In this document: in pieces, positions 45,244 to 54,544 of the stretch
How positions within the stretch are numbered: the stretch's first letter is position 1
Layout of the letters: each line of letters begins with the position of its first letter
Source: Pseudomonas sp. FP198
Lineage (GTDB): Bacteria; Pseudomonadota; Gammaproteobacteria; Pseudomonadales; Pseudomonadaceae
DNA length: 64,000 nt
NCBI RefSeq assembly: GCF_030687895.1
Contig: NZ_CP117452.1
Span: forward strand, 1,071,501-1,135,500
Direction of reading: 5' to 3'
Notes under the pieces: model-generated
The model's input: only the letters and a program-made list of their open reading frames with translations
Databases searched by the model: none
Told to the model about the DNA's origin: nothing
Position numbers and translations under genes: made by a program

Positions 45244-47630
45244 TGCGGCTACTACAGTTTTTCTTGCTGACGATAATGTTGTTATCCACAGGCCTGCTGC
45301 GCGCGGCGCCTGTGGATATCTGCCGGGCTGACCAGCTGGACCTGATGCCCTCGGCGCAGATTTTCGAAGACGCCCAGGCCAGCCTGAGCCTGGAACAAGT
45401 CGCCCAACTGCCCGAAAATGATTTCAACGCCGCAACTTCGCACTGGCCGACCCAAGGCTATAGCCGGTCCGCGTTCTGGTTGAAATGGCAGTTCACCAAT
45501 TCGAGTGTTGAGGCATGCTCGCGCATGCTGGTCGTCGGGGCGCCGCGCCTGGAAGACATTCGTGTCTACCAGCCGGGGCATGACGCCCATGCCGGCGGCG
45601 CCTATCCCTTGGCCGAATGGCCGCAGCCAGCGGCGCGTCAGCCGGCGTTCCCGGTAACGTTGGCGGCAGGGCAGAGCACCACGGTGTTCGTCCGGGCGAC
45701 AAGCAATTTCCAGATGCTGCTGGAGCCGGAGCTGTGGTCCGAACCGGCGCTGCTGCGCAGTCAGCAACAGACGTATCTGAGCGACGGGCTGACCCTCGGC
45801 ATCGTCCTGCTGGTCGTCCCGTTCGGCCTGATCGTCGGCGGGATCCTCCGTTCGCGACTGCTCAGCGTGAACGCCGGCGCGGTCCTCAGCTACATCCTGC
45901 TGACCTGCATCCTCAACGGCTACCTGATCTACTGGCCCAGCGCGCTGGGCTGGACGCGTGAGCTACTGACCTGTGCCAGCGCGATCGCCTTCGTACTGTT
46001 CCTGGCCTACTTCCGCGTGTTGCTGCAGGTGTCGCAACTGCCCAGGATCATCGCTTGGAGCTATTGGGTGCCGCTGTTGGGTTGTGTTTTCGGCCGACTC
46101 TGGTGGTTGAAGATCGATCCGGTCCAGGGCGCGCTGTTAGTCCAGATAGCCCTGTTCAGTTTTTATGGCGTGCTGCTCGCCACGCTGTTCATGGCCTGGC
46201 GCAGACGCCTGAGCTACAGCTGGATGGCCTGGCTGGTCCCGGCGCTATTGCTTGGGCAACTGCTGATGCGGATCTTTTTCCCTCAGGAACAATTGCCCTG
46301 GCAGTCGCCGCAAAGCAAGTACAGCTTGTCGTCCACCCTGCCGGGCGTGGTGTTGCTGGTGTGCACGTTGATCATGGAAGTCAGCCGCAGCCGCCACCGC
46401 GAGAAGCACGCCCTGTCCACCCTCGAACAACAACGCCAGGCCGAACACGAGCGCCTGGAAAGCACCGTGGCGCTGCGCACCTCGCAACTGCGTGAATCCC
46501 TGGCGGCCCGCAGCGCGTTGATGGCGCGGATCAGCCACGACCTGCGCTCGCCGCTGGTGCGCATCATCGACTACGCGCGCCTGCTGCACGCCGGGCCCAA
46601 CCGCGACTATCAAGCGACGATCGAACGCAACGCCCGCCAGCAACTGGAGTTGATTGACGAGATGCTCGAATTCTCCCGGGGCGAGCTGGAGCAAATGCAA
46701 CTGACCCTCGCGCCGGGCTACCTGTACGGCTTCCTCAAAGAGATCGCCGACGAGGCGGGTTTCCTCGCCGCGCGCCAGGGCAACAGTTTCGAGGCGGACT
46801 TGGCCGATGACCTGCCGCCGCTGGTGGAGGCCGATTTCAAACGCCTTCGCCAGGTCCTCATGAACCTGCTGGCGAACGCGGCAAAATTCACCCGCAACGG
46901 CCAGATTCGCTTCGAAGTGAGCGCGGGTCCAGGCGCCAGCGCAGACACCGTGGAACTGCACTTCAACGTGATCGACAGCGGCATCGGCATCGACCCGCAA
47001 GAATTCGAACAACTGCTGCAACCGTTCCGCCGCGGCCGCAATGCGCAGCGCTACGAAGGCAGCGGGCTCGGTCTGTCCATCGTCACGCAATTGCTCGAAC
47101 GCATGGACAGTCGCCTCGAGCCCCAGGCCACCGGGCAGGGCAGTCACTTCAGTTTTCGCCTGCAACTCAAATGTGCCGAGGAGCACGACCTCGAAAACGG
47201 CATCGTCGACAACAACGCCACGCCGTTCGACGGCCAGGGCAAGCATGTGCTGCTGGTGGACGACATCGAGCAGAACAGCGAATGGCTCTACGACCTGCTG
47301 GCCGGCTACGGGTTTGACGTGAGCATGGCGACCAGCGGCGAAGCGGCTTTGGCCTGCCTGGCCGAACAACCGGTCGACCTGCTGATCAGCGACCAGATGA
47401 TGCCCGGGATGGACGGTTGGGAACTGCTGCGACAGGTGCGCAAGCGCCGGCACCCTCTGCCCGTGATGCTTTATTCGGCGGTGCCGCCACGCAGGCCGCA
47501 GGATTATCCAGAGGACCTGGAGTTCAACGCGGTACTGCTCAAACCCGCCGACAGCCGCGAACTGCTGGCGTGGGTCAAGGCGCTGGCCTGCCCGGACACA
47601 ACGCGTCGTGCGTTGGCTCGGGAGTTCTAG
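45243..47630 (+). CDS. Hybrid sensor histidine kinase with 7TMR-DISM sensor
   Basis: 795 aa. A signal peptide and an extracellular DISM-type domain (to ~residue 170; YSRSAFWLKWQFTN) are followed by seven transmembrane segments (~180-385) and a short coiled coil. The HisKA domain has H432 (MARISHDLRSPLVR), the ATPase domain has DSGIGIDPQEF and GSGLGLSI, and the C-terminal receiver has D717 (LLISDQMMPGMDGW). The signal sensed is probably extracellular, as in other 7TMR-DISM kinases that see carbohydrates or envelope signals. Confidence 0.92.
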   Translation: MRLLQFFLLTIMLLSTGLLRAAPVDICRADQLDLMPSAQIFEDAQASLSLEQVAQLPENDFNAATSHWPTQGYSRSAFWLKWQFTNSSVEACSRMLVVGAPRLEDIRVYQPGHDAHAGGAYPLAEWPQPAARQPAFPVTLAAGQSTTVFVRATSNFQMLLEPELWSEPALLRSQQQTYLSDGLTLGIVLLVVPFGLIVGGILRSRLLSVNAGAVLSYILLTCILNGYLIYWPSALGWTRELLTCASAIAFVLFLAYFRVLLQVSQLPRIIAWSYWVPLLGCVFGRLWWLKIDPVQGALLVQIALFSFYGVLLATLFMAWRRRLSYSWMAWLVPALLLGQLLMRIFFPQEQLPWQSPQSKYSLSSTLPGVVLLVCTLIMEVSRSRHREKHALSTLEQQRQAEHERLESTVALRTSQLRESLAARSALMARISHDLRSPLVRIIDYARLLHAGPNRDYQATIERNARQQLELIDEMLEFSRGELEQMQLTLAPGYLYGFLKEIADEAGFLAARQGNSFEADLADDLPPLVEADFKRLRQVLMNLLANAAKFTRNGQIRFEVSAGPGASADTVELHFNVIDSGIGIDPQEFEQLLQPFRRGRNAQRYEGSGLGLSIVTQLLERMDSRLEPQATGQGSHFSFRLQLKCAEEHDLENGIVDNNATPFDGQGKHVLLVDDIEQNSEWLYDLLAGYGFDVSMATSGEAALACLAEQPVDLLISDQMMPGMDGWELLRQVRKRRHPLPVMLYSAVPPRRPQDYPEDLEFNAVLLKPADSRELLAWVKALACPDTTRRALAREF

Positions 47631-47631
47631 G

Positions 47632-49983
47632 ATGCCGGGTTTGCGTTACCGGTTGCTCCTGATCGGCAGTCTTTCGGCATGGCCCTGGGCGTCGGTGACC
47701 GCTGGCGAAGAGGCGCCCAGCGCCCTCACGCTCGACGAAACCACGGTGACTGCCCGACGCCGCGAAGAGGACCCGCAGGACGTGCCCATCCCGATCAACG
47801 TCCTCTACGGCGAGCAACTCGACGAGGCCGGCCTGCACTCGCTTCGAGACATTCAACAGCGCGTGCCCGGCCTGATTGTCTCTGGTCACGACGCCCGCTA
47901 CGCCGGTGTCGGCCTGCGCGGCTTCGGTGCGACCGCGTACAACGATGGCCTGGAAGGCAGCGTCGGCACCTATGTCGATGGCGTCTACCAGGCGCGCCAG
48001 GGCATGGCCTTCACCGAGCTGATGGACATCGAGCGCATCGAAGTCCTGCGCGGGCCGCAAGGCACCTTGTTCGGCAAGAACACCACCGCCGGCGCCCTGA
48101 ACATAATCACTCGCCAGCCGACCTTCCAGCCCGAAGCCAACCTCGAAGCCAGCTATGGCGAGCGCGGTTTGCGTGAGTTTCGCGGGACGATTTCCGGGCC
48201 GCTGCAGGACGACGTGCTGGCCGGGCGGCTCAACGTTTTCGACAGCGCCGCCGAGGGCAGCGTCGAAAACCTGCAAGACGGCAGCCGCCTCGGCGACGCC
48301 GACAGCCAGGGCCTGCGCGGCCAACTGTTGTGGACGCCGAACGCCGATTTCAGCGCTCGCCTGATCGCCGACTACGCCGAGCAAAACGAAGCCGGCAACG
48401 TCCTGTTGGCCAATCACTACAGCCAGCAAACCCGCAAGCGCGCCCAGTTCGTCGGTTATCCGCTGGCGGAGCCCGATCCTTACAAACGCGAGACCCGCAT
48501 CGACGCGCCGGGCCGTCCGCGAACCCTGCAGAACGGCGTGTCGCTGGAATTGAACTGGGACCTCGACGAGGCGCTGCGCTTCACCAGCATCACCGCCTAC
48601 CGCGACTGGGACTACCGCGCCACCCGTGACGGCGACAGCACCGCGCTGGCGGTGGCGCAGTCCGAAACCGAGCTCGGCCATCGGCAGTTCAGCCAGGAAT
48701 GGCGCCTGTCCGGCACGGCCGGTTCGTCCGTCGACTATGTCGCCGGCCTCTACTATCTGCGCCAGCAGCTCGACCGTGAGATCGACGCCGAATTCGGCAA
48801 GGACGCCGCACCCTGGTTCGTCGGCGATCAGCTCGACCAACTGAAAAAACTCTTCGGCATCAATTTCACTAATCCAGGGCAGGTGCCTTCGATGCTGCTC
48901 AACGGCGCCCGACAACGTTTCGACGGCGAGCAGAAGGGCGACAGCCGAGCGATCTTCGGCCAGCTTTCCTGGCGTCCGATCGACCCGCTGGAACTCACCG
49001 GTGGCCTGCGCTACAGCCATGAGCGCAAGGACGGCTGGATCTCCCGGGACGTCAGTAATCTCGCCCCGCTGACCGGCTTGCCCCCGGTGTTCCAGGCCGG
49101 TGGTCAACTGCTGCGCGACATCGCCCTCGGCCGTGGTTACTACCGCGAGGACTCGATCGAAGAACACAACGTCTCCAGCCTCGCCAGCGCCAGCTACCGT
49201 TTCAGCGACGCGGTGATGGGCTACGTCAGTTGGTCGCGGGGCTACAAGGCCGGCGGCATCAACTTCGACGTGGTCGGCCCGTTCACCGCGCCGACCTTCG
49301 AGCCGGAGAGGGCCACGTCCCTGGAGTTGGGCGTGAAAACGCGCTTCTGGGATGAGCGAGCGTTGCTCGACCTTGCCGTCTACCAGACCGACGTCGACAA
49401 CTACCAGGCGCTCACCTACAGCCCGCCGACCTCGCTGTTCGCGCCGCCGCTGCGGGACAACCTGATCAATGTCGGCAAAGTCCGCCTGCGCGGCATCGAA
49501 CTGGATTCCGCCTGGCAACTCACCTCGCAACTCACCGGGCGCCTCGGCCTGGCCTGGAGCGATGCGCGCTACCGCAGCTTCCCCAACGCGCCGTGCCCGC
49601 CGGCCTCGGGCCAATGGACCTGCGACCTCAGCGGCGACCGCCTCTACAACGCACCGGAATGGAGCCTCAGCAGCGGCCTCGACCACAGCCATCCGCTGCC
49701 CTATGGTTTGGAAGCTTTCAGCGGCATCGACTACAGCTTTCGCACCGGCTACTACGGCACCCTCGAAGGCGGCGAAGGCAGCTATCAACCGAGCTACGGC
49801 CTGACCAACCTGCGCCTTGGCCTGCGCAGCCAGGACCGCGCGTGGGAAGTGGAAGGCTGGGTGCGCAACGTCTTCGACCGCCACTACATCACCGCCGTCT
49901 ATTCACTGCTCGGCGCTGGCGACTACGGCGTCATGACCGGCAGCGAACGCACCCTCGGCACCACCGTCAGACTTCGCTATTGA
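47632..49983 (+). CDS. TonB-dependent outer-membrane receptor
   Basis: 783 aa from the ATG one base after the kinase stop; a GTG further upstream lies inside the kinase gene. Signal peptide MPGLRYRLLLIGSLSAWPWA. TonB-box-like ALTLDETTVTARRR, plug domain with LRGFGATAYNDG and VLRGPQGTLFGKNTTAGALN, then a 22-strand barrel ending GTTVRLRY. Iron complexes, vitamin B12 or sugars are typical substrates. The linkage to a sensory kinase and AraC-type regulator suggests that the regulated output is uptake of one specific compound. Confidence 0.93.
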   Translation: MPGLRYRLLLIGSLSAWPWASVTAGEEAPSALTLDETTVTARRREEDPQDVPIPINVLYGEQLDEAGLHSLRDIQQRVPGLIVSGHDARYAGVGLRGFGATAYNDGLEGSVGTYVDGVYQARQGMAFTELMDIERIEVLRGPQGTLFGKNTTAGALNIITRQPTFQPEANLEASYGERGLREFRGTISGPLQDDVLAGRLNVFDSAAEGSVENLQDGSRLGDADSQGLRGQLLWTPNADFSARLIADYAEQNEAGNVLLANHYSQQTRKRAQFVGYPLAEPDPYKRETRIDAPGRPRTLQNGVSLELNWDLDEALRFTSITAYRDWDYRATRDGDSTALAVAQSETELGHRQFSQEWRLSGTAGSSVDYVAGLYYLRQQLDREIDAEFGKDAAPWFVGDQLDQLKKLFGINFTNPGQVPSMLLNGARQRFDGEQKGDSRAIFGQLSWRPIDPLELTGGLRYSHERKDGWISRDVSNLAPLTGLPPVFQAGGQLLRDIALGRGYYREDSIEEHNVSSLASASYRFSDAVMGYVSWSRGYKAGGINFDVVGPFTAPTFEPERATSLELGVKTRFWDERALLDLAVYQTDVDNYQALTYSPPTSLFAPPLRDNLINVGKVRLRGIELDSAWQLTSQLTGRLGLAWSDARYRSFPNAPCPPASGQWTCDLSGDRLYNAPEWSLSSGLDHSHPLPYGLEAFSGIDYSFRTGYYGTLEGGEGSYQPSYGLTNLRLGLRSQDRAWEVEGWVRNVFDRHYITAVYSLLGAGDYGVMTGSERTLGTTVRLRY

Positions 49984-51052
49984 CCGAAATGAACCGCGTC
50001 GGACAAAACGCCAGACGATTGCCGCCAGCCTTCTTCGACAGGTACATGGCCTGATCCGCCTTGCTGATCAGCGCATCGACCTCCAGCCCATGCTCCGGAT
50101 AAAACGCCACGCCGATACTCGCGGCAATCTCCACCGTCTGCGCACCAATCAGGATCGGCGCATTCGCCGCCGCCAGCATCCGCTTGAGCAACGACTCGCT
50201 GTCCTCCACCTCCTGCAAACCCACCAGCCCGGCGACAAACTCGTCACCGCCGAGGCGCGCCAGCGTGTCGCCTTCACGCAACGTCGCGTTGATCCGCGCC
50301 GCGACAATCTGCAACACCCGATCGCCCCAGTCATGGCCATAACTGTCGTTCAGCGCCTTGAACCCATCCAGGTCAATAAACGCGATCGCCACCTTCTGCT
50401 GATGCAGGCGCGCCTTGCCCAACGCCTGGCGCATCCGCTCGGCCAGCAACAAGCGATTGGGCAATTGCGTGAGCGCGTCATACCGCGCATCCCGCTCCAG
50501 CAACTGCAAGCGCTGCTTCATCTGCGTCATGTCGCTGCACAGCGCCACATAGTGCTGAACGTTGCCGTGACGGTCATGCACCGCACTGATGCTGATCCGC
50601 GACGTCATCTCCCGGCCGTCCTTGTGGCTGCTTTGAATCTCACCGGACCAATGCCCGTGGAAATCCAGCGCATTCTTCATCGGTGCATAAAACGCCGCGA
50701 GCCGCCGCACCATGCGATGAGAATTCAACTCCCGCCCCTGCACCTCGTCCTGCGCGTAACCGGTAAGCCGCGTAAACGCCTCGTTCACGCCGATGATCCG
50801 ACCAAACGCATCGACCATGATCACCCCGTCGCGGGCATGGCTGAACACCGTCGCGGCCAGCTCCGGGCAAACGTCGCTGAGGTAACGGTCCAGCGCACCT
50901 TCGTCACGGGGCGCGGGCCAGGTCCTGGAATCAAAACCCTGCTGCGCCAGATAGGCGGCCAGGGAAGAAAGGAATTTATGCAGGCGGGTCAGGGCATTCG
51001 TAGCGAGCCTGGAGTTGAGGCAGTAGCTGCGAATGAAGGTGCGTAGGTTCAT
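49967..51052 (-). CDS. PAS-domain diguanylate cyclase
   Basis: 361 aa, placed at MNLRTFIRSYCLNSRLAT (other Met codons upstream at 51106 and beyond lie in low-complexity sequence). A PAS domain (residues ~75-195, VIMVDAFGRIIGVNEAF) precedes a GGDEF domain with the intact active site RLGGDEF and an RxxD inhibitory site (REGD) five residues before it. It should make cyclic di-GMP from two GTP and be product-inhibited. It is convergent with the TonB receptor gene, with 17 bases of 3' overlap. Confidence 0.9.
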   Translation of the reverse strand: MNLRTFIRSYCLNSRLATNALTRLHKFLSSLAAYLAQQGFDSRTWPAPRDEGALDRYLSDVCPELAATVFSHARDGVIMVDAFGRIIGVNEAFTRLTGYAQDEVQGRELNSHRMVRRLAAFYAPMKNALDFHGHWSGEIQSSHKDGREMTSRISISAVHDRHGNVQHYVALCSDMTQMKQRLQLLERDARYDALTQLPNRLLLAERMRQALGKARLHQQKVAIAFIDLDGFKALNDSYGHDWGDRVLQIVAARINATLREGDTLARLGGDEFVAGLVGLQEVEDSESLLKRMLAAANAPILIGAQTVEIAASIGVAFYPEHGLEVDALISKADQAMYLSKKAGGNRLAFCPTRFISVNSEV

Positions 51053-51241
51053 GGGAGGTACACGGTGCTCGGGTTGCAGCGGTTGGGGGTGAGTGGAGGG
51101 GGGCATTATCGGGGTGGGGGAGTGGAGGGGCGTTTGCTGGAGGGGATGGGGGCTTTGCGGGAGGGGAAAGGTTAGGAAGATTTTTGCGTGGGTTGTATCA
51201 GCGCCAGTCGGCGCTCCTCGGCTAGTCGAGTGCCTTCCTTT

Positions 51242-51369
51242 GTGGCGAGGGGATTTATCCCCGTTGGGCTGCGAAGTAGCCCTCAAACCAGACAACTCAG
51301 TGTGTCAGGGAGACTGGCTTCATTTTTAGGGCAGCTGCGCAGCCCAACGGGGATAAATCCCCTCGCCAC
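51242..51369. repeat. Pseudomonas intergenic palindromic repeat pair
   Basis: GTGGCGAGGGGATTTATCCC and the inverse GGGGATAAATCCCCTCGCC with inner arms GTTGGGCTGCGAAG / CTGCGCAGCCCAAC. A single REP (TGTGGGAGCGAGCTTGCTCG) follows at 51478-51497. The stretch 51053-51580 otherwise shows no gene. Confidence 0.85.
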
Positions 51370-51580
51370 AGGGCCCGGTTCGGTGCGCGATAGCCCAGTG
51401 GCTCGGACGCGGTGGATACTCCCTCGTCACAGGTAACTGGAAGTCTACTGAGTCCCAGGCACAACACTCACCCCTTTGTGGGAGCGAGCTTGCTCGCGAT
51501 AGCGGTGCTTCAGTCAACGAATATTCAAGCGGGTCCGGCCTTTCAGGACGCAATCCGCCCTGTGGGACCTATGCACAACT

Positions 51581-51862
51581 TCAAAGGGCGGCGTGACCAT
51601 CCACCGCCAGCACAACCCGGCCAAACCTGGCGTGCTTATCCAGCGGTGTAATCGCCAACAAGCGATCGAGGCGAATCTCCTGGCAACCGTCAGCGGTTTC
51701 GACTTCGAGAAATTCCTCCCGTGTGCTGGCGGTTCGTGTGGTGATCGCGCGGGCCGTCAGGTGCTGGCGGTCGATCAGCTCAATATCCAGCATGTAGCCG
51801 CACAGGCAAGCGATCTCCACATAGTCATGCAGGTCGCAGTGCAGCGGTTTATAGGTATCCAT
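51581..51862 (-). CDS. rof: Rho-binding antiterminator (Rof/YaeO family)
   Basis: 93 aa from MDTYKPLHCDLHDYVEIACL. GGGAGG lies seven bases before this ATG. The opening MDTYxPxxCDxxDxxExAC matches Rof, a small protein that binds Rho and inhibits termination. The following beta strands (MLDIELIDRQHLTARAI and QEIRLDRLLAITPL) fit the family's Sm-like fold. The frame is open to 51955 but the upstream part is not Rof-like. Confidence 0.88.
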   Translation of the reverse strand: MDTYKPLHCDLHDYVEIACLCGYMLDIELIDRQHLTARAITTRTASTREEFLEVETADGCQEIRLDRLLAITPLDKHARFGRVVLAVDGHAAL

Positions 51863-52054
51863 TTCACGCCTCCCAGCCTCGCAGTTCCAGGATGAACAAG
51901 CCCTGCCTGCCGACACGCGCGCAGGATTGGGCGAAGTCCAAGTCGTGGCAGTCAATCAGCACGCCGAAGTGTAAGCATCGCCGCTTCTGAGGGCATACCG
52001 ATCACCCACCATTCCCCAAGAGAAACCACTGTCCTCAAGAAAAACACCAAGCCC

Positions 52055-52184
52055 GTGGCGAGGGAGCTTGCTCCCGCTGGGCCGCGAAGCGGGCCCAAAA
52101 CCTGCCAAATGCTGAGCATCAGGCACGACGCCCCCGCCGGTTGCGACTGCTTCGCAGCCGAGCGGGAGCAAGCTCCCTCGCCAC
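52055..52184. repeat. Pseudomonas intergenic palindromic repeat pair
   Basis: GTGGCGAGGGAGCTTGCTCC / GGGAGCAAGCTCCCTCGCCAC around a 75-base centre. It is the only structured feature in the gene-free stretch 51863-52374. Confidence 0.85.
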
Positions 52185-52374
52185 AGGTACATCATTCTCT
52201 CAAGTGAACCGCATTGCGTGTACAGCGGGACCTTTCTTATCCGAAGAGCACCAGTCCTCCTGATCTCCCATCCCCGGCGCCCTGACAAAAGGGGCGAAGC
52301 ACGGACTCAAAATTCAAGTAGTCGGATCGGACGCCGATAGTGTTGCGCAAGAAACATCAAACGAAGGATCGAGC

Positions 52375-52860
52375 ATGTTCTACCCACGTGAAGCTGAAAA
52401 AGATCATCTCTATAACCGAATAGTTCTGCTGACCGTGGCTTGCTGTGTGTTGCTGCTCCTGGCCTCCTTGGCAAAACACTCCGGGACCATCTATGGGGCC
52501 ATTCAATGGAGTGCTGTCGAGGTGAAAGGCACCGTGACGCAACTTGAAAGCATTCCGATGAATGAAAACGGCATGATCATTCACTACCGCTATACCGACA
52601 GTGATCAGCAAGTCCACGAAGACGATTACGCGGACCAACGCTATAACGAACACCATCAGTTCGAAGTAGGCGGGGACGCTCCGCTGCTTTACTCACGCTG
52701 GCTTCCTCGAATCAGCAGCATCGCCACCGAGCTTCATACGTATCGCTCTGGCTTCATCATCATGGCTGGCGGGGTGTTGCTGACGTTAGTGTTTCTCGGG
52801 ATCTCCTTCATGACGTTCGGTCAGATTTATCGGATGAAGGAAGAAGACCGCCTCTATTGA
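52375..52860 (+). CDS. DUF3592-like membrane protein
   Basis: 161 aa with GAAGGAT upstream. Two transmembrane helices (residues ~17-35 and ~128-150) bracket a ~90-residue extracytoplasmic domain whose strands (VEVKGTVTQLESIPM, MIIHYRYTDSDQQVHEDDY, LLYSRWLPRISSI) follow the DUF3592 pattern. The function is unknown. Confidence 0.78.
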   Translation: MFYPREAEKDHLYNRIVLLTVACCVLLLLASLAKHSGTIYGAIQWSAVEVKGTVTQLESIPMNENGMIIHYRYTDSDQQVHEDDYADQRYNEHHQFEVGGDAPLLYSRWLPRISSIATELHTYRSGFIIMAGGVLLTLVFLGISFMTFGQIYRMKEEDRLY

Positions 52861-52921
52861 AAGACTGGTAGGTCTTGCACCCCAGGGCTTTCATTCATCC
52901 ATGTAATCGGTTTTCCCTCCC

Positions 52922-53617
52922 ATGAAAAAGCTGTTTCTCGCGTTGCTTTCGGTCGCCCTGCTTTCCGGGTGTGTCACCAAGTCGTTGAGTGTCGAAGACC
53001 GCCACCAGATCAAAACCATCAAGATCCTTCCGGTGTACTTTGCGGTGCAGAACTTCAAGTACACCAGCATGACTCAGGCCTGGGGAGCAGGCTTGGGTGC
53101 CGGAGCAGGTGCCGCAACCGGCATGGCGGCCGGAGCATCCAGCGCTGCCACCAGCGCATTGACCGGCGCCGGATCGGTCGCGGGCACCAAGGCGGCAGAC
53201 GGCACGACGGCGGATATTTCCCAAGCGATCCTGAACAACATGCAGGCCCACGGTATCGATGTGGGCACGCTGGTGCGTGAAAGCTTCGAAAGGCGCATCA
53301 AGCAAGAAGGGCTGTTCACCATTGTGGCTGAAGGCGAGAAAGCGGATGCCGACGTCGAAATTATGGTCATGCAGTGGGGGCTGAGCCTGAAAAACTACAG
53401 CACCGTGCTTTACCCGGTCATTGGCGTGAACGGATTCATGAAGCGCGGCGCTACATCGGTTTGGCGCAACTTCAATACCATCTCGCCCTTCAATGAAAGC
53501 AATACCCTCGCTTACACCCCTGAACAATACGCCACCGATCCCGAAGCACTGCGCGCGGCGTTTTCCCGCGTGTCCGATCTGGCAGTCGGCAAGCTGATTG
53601 AAGACCTGAAACAGTAA
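52922..53617 (+). CDS. Putative lipoprotein of unknown function
   Basis: 231 aa. Lipobox LLSGC in MKKLFLALLSVALLSGCVTK. A Gly/Ala-rich segment (WGAGLGAGAGAATGMAAG) at residues ~58-85 could insert into a membrane. The rest, VRESFERRIKQEGLFTIV and ADVEIMVMQWGLSL, resembles envelope lipoproteins that build on a ferritin-like or TolB-N-type fold, but this is not a firm match. It is 61 bases downstream of the DUF3592-like gene and co-directional. Confidence 0.75.
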   Translation: MKKLFLALLSVALLSGCVTKSLSVEDRHQIKTIKILPVYFAVQNFKYTSMTQAWGAGLGAGAGAATGMAAGASSAATSALTGAGSVAGTKAADGTTADISQAILNNMQAHGIDVGTLVRESFERRIKQEGLFTIVAEGEKADADVEIMVMQWGLSLKNYSTVLYPVIGVNGFMKRGATSVWRNFNTISPFNESNTLAYTPEQYATDPEALRAAFSRVSDLAVGKLIEDLKQ

Positions 53618-54023
53618 CTGCCCAGGTGAACCGGAGTGCTGCCTCATGGTTCAGGGGCGATGGATTGCCGTTGCGTCAGCCGGGTCTGTCAGACACCGGA
53701 CGCCCCCCGCCCGTAAGCCCACATCACCTTGCGCCTTTACCTACAACTACGCCAGAATCCGCCGGCTTGTGCGCCCCGGGCCGCGTCGGTAGTCTGAGTC
53801 CTGTCACTGCTCATCAGTGATCGGGTTTAGCAGCTCGTGGTGAAACAGGTTGTGCAAGGCGTCATCCAGTCAGGAATCTCCTTCCTGCACTTGATGGTGG
53901 CTGTGCGCAGGGCGTCCCCGGACGCGCCGGTTTCTTGTTTCCCCGGTCTGCTAACCTGCGTACAGCTGCCTCCCATCGTTTAGCAGCGAGCGGGTGATGG
54001 CTCCAAATACAGGAAGCAAGACG
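53618..54023. other. Intergenic region without recognised gene
   Basis: About 400 bases between the lipoprotein and the DUF6124 gene. Short open frames exist on both strands but none has a ribosome site or codon pattern like its neighbours. I see no repeat family here. Confidence 0.5.
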
Positions 54024-54383
54024 ATGGCAAAAGTCACCCCAAACCCACCTGCGGCAGACGAATCCGTATCCCGCGCCCAATCCGCCCCCAACAAGAAACT
54101 CGAAGACGCCACCAACCGCGCGTTGAATTTCTATCTGAAACCCAAGCCTGAGGGTGAAGCCTCCGGCAACTACAGCACGCTTTTCCTTATTGATCCGGAT
54201 GTGGATACGGAGTGCTTGCTTGCGAATCTGAGCGAGAGCCTGGCTTCGGCGAATGCGATGATCAGTGATTTGGCGTTTGATCTGGAAGGGTCGAGGCGGC
54301 ATGTTGCGTTGGGGATTTTGCAGGTGATTGAGTTGAGTGAGCTGTTGGCGAATAGGGCTTTGGATATTGTGGAGGAGAGGTAG
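54024..54383 (+). CDS. DUF6124 family protein
   Basis: 119 aa from MAKVTPNPPAADES, with AGGAA nine bases upstream. The core FLIDPDVDTECLLANLSESL ... ALGILQVIELSELLANRAL is characteristic of a small family seen almost only in Pseudomonas. Its function is unknown. Its codon bias shifts to TTG/GTG-rich in the 3' half, and a strong terminator follows. Confidence 0.85.
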   Translation: MAKVTPNPPAADESVSRAQSAPNKKLEDATNRALNFYLKPKPEGEASGNYSTLFLIDPDVDTECLLANLSESLASANAMISDLAFDLEGSRRHVALGILQVIELSELLANRALDIVEER

Positions 54384-54412
54384 GCGGCAGCGTCACGCGC
54401 AATCTAGATTCG

Positions 54413-54442
54413 AAAAGGTCTTGCCCGGCAAGACCTTTTTTG
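54413..54442 (+). terminator. Rho-independent terminator after DUF6124 gene
   Basis: AAAAGGTCTTG-CCCG-GCAAGACCTTTTTT forms a strong 11-base stem and ends in a T-run. It lies 30 bases past the stop and marks the left edge of the low-GC island. Confidence 0.9.
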
Positions 54443-54544
54443 TGCCCGAGGAAGACTCGAGCGTTTCATATAATTCGTGCCTTGTAGCGGAATTATACTA
54501 TTAGGGATACAGGTAGGGATACATGCTGCTAGCTCCTGACGCAC

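Noticed and set aside
47575..49884. 769-codon minus-strand frame over the TonB receptor gene
   Set aside because: Shadow frame with Arg/Gln/Val-rich composition and no motif.
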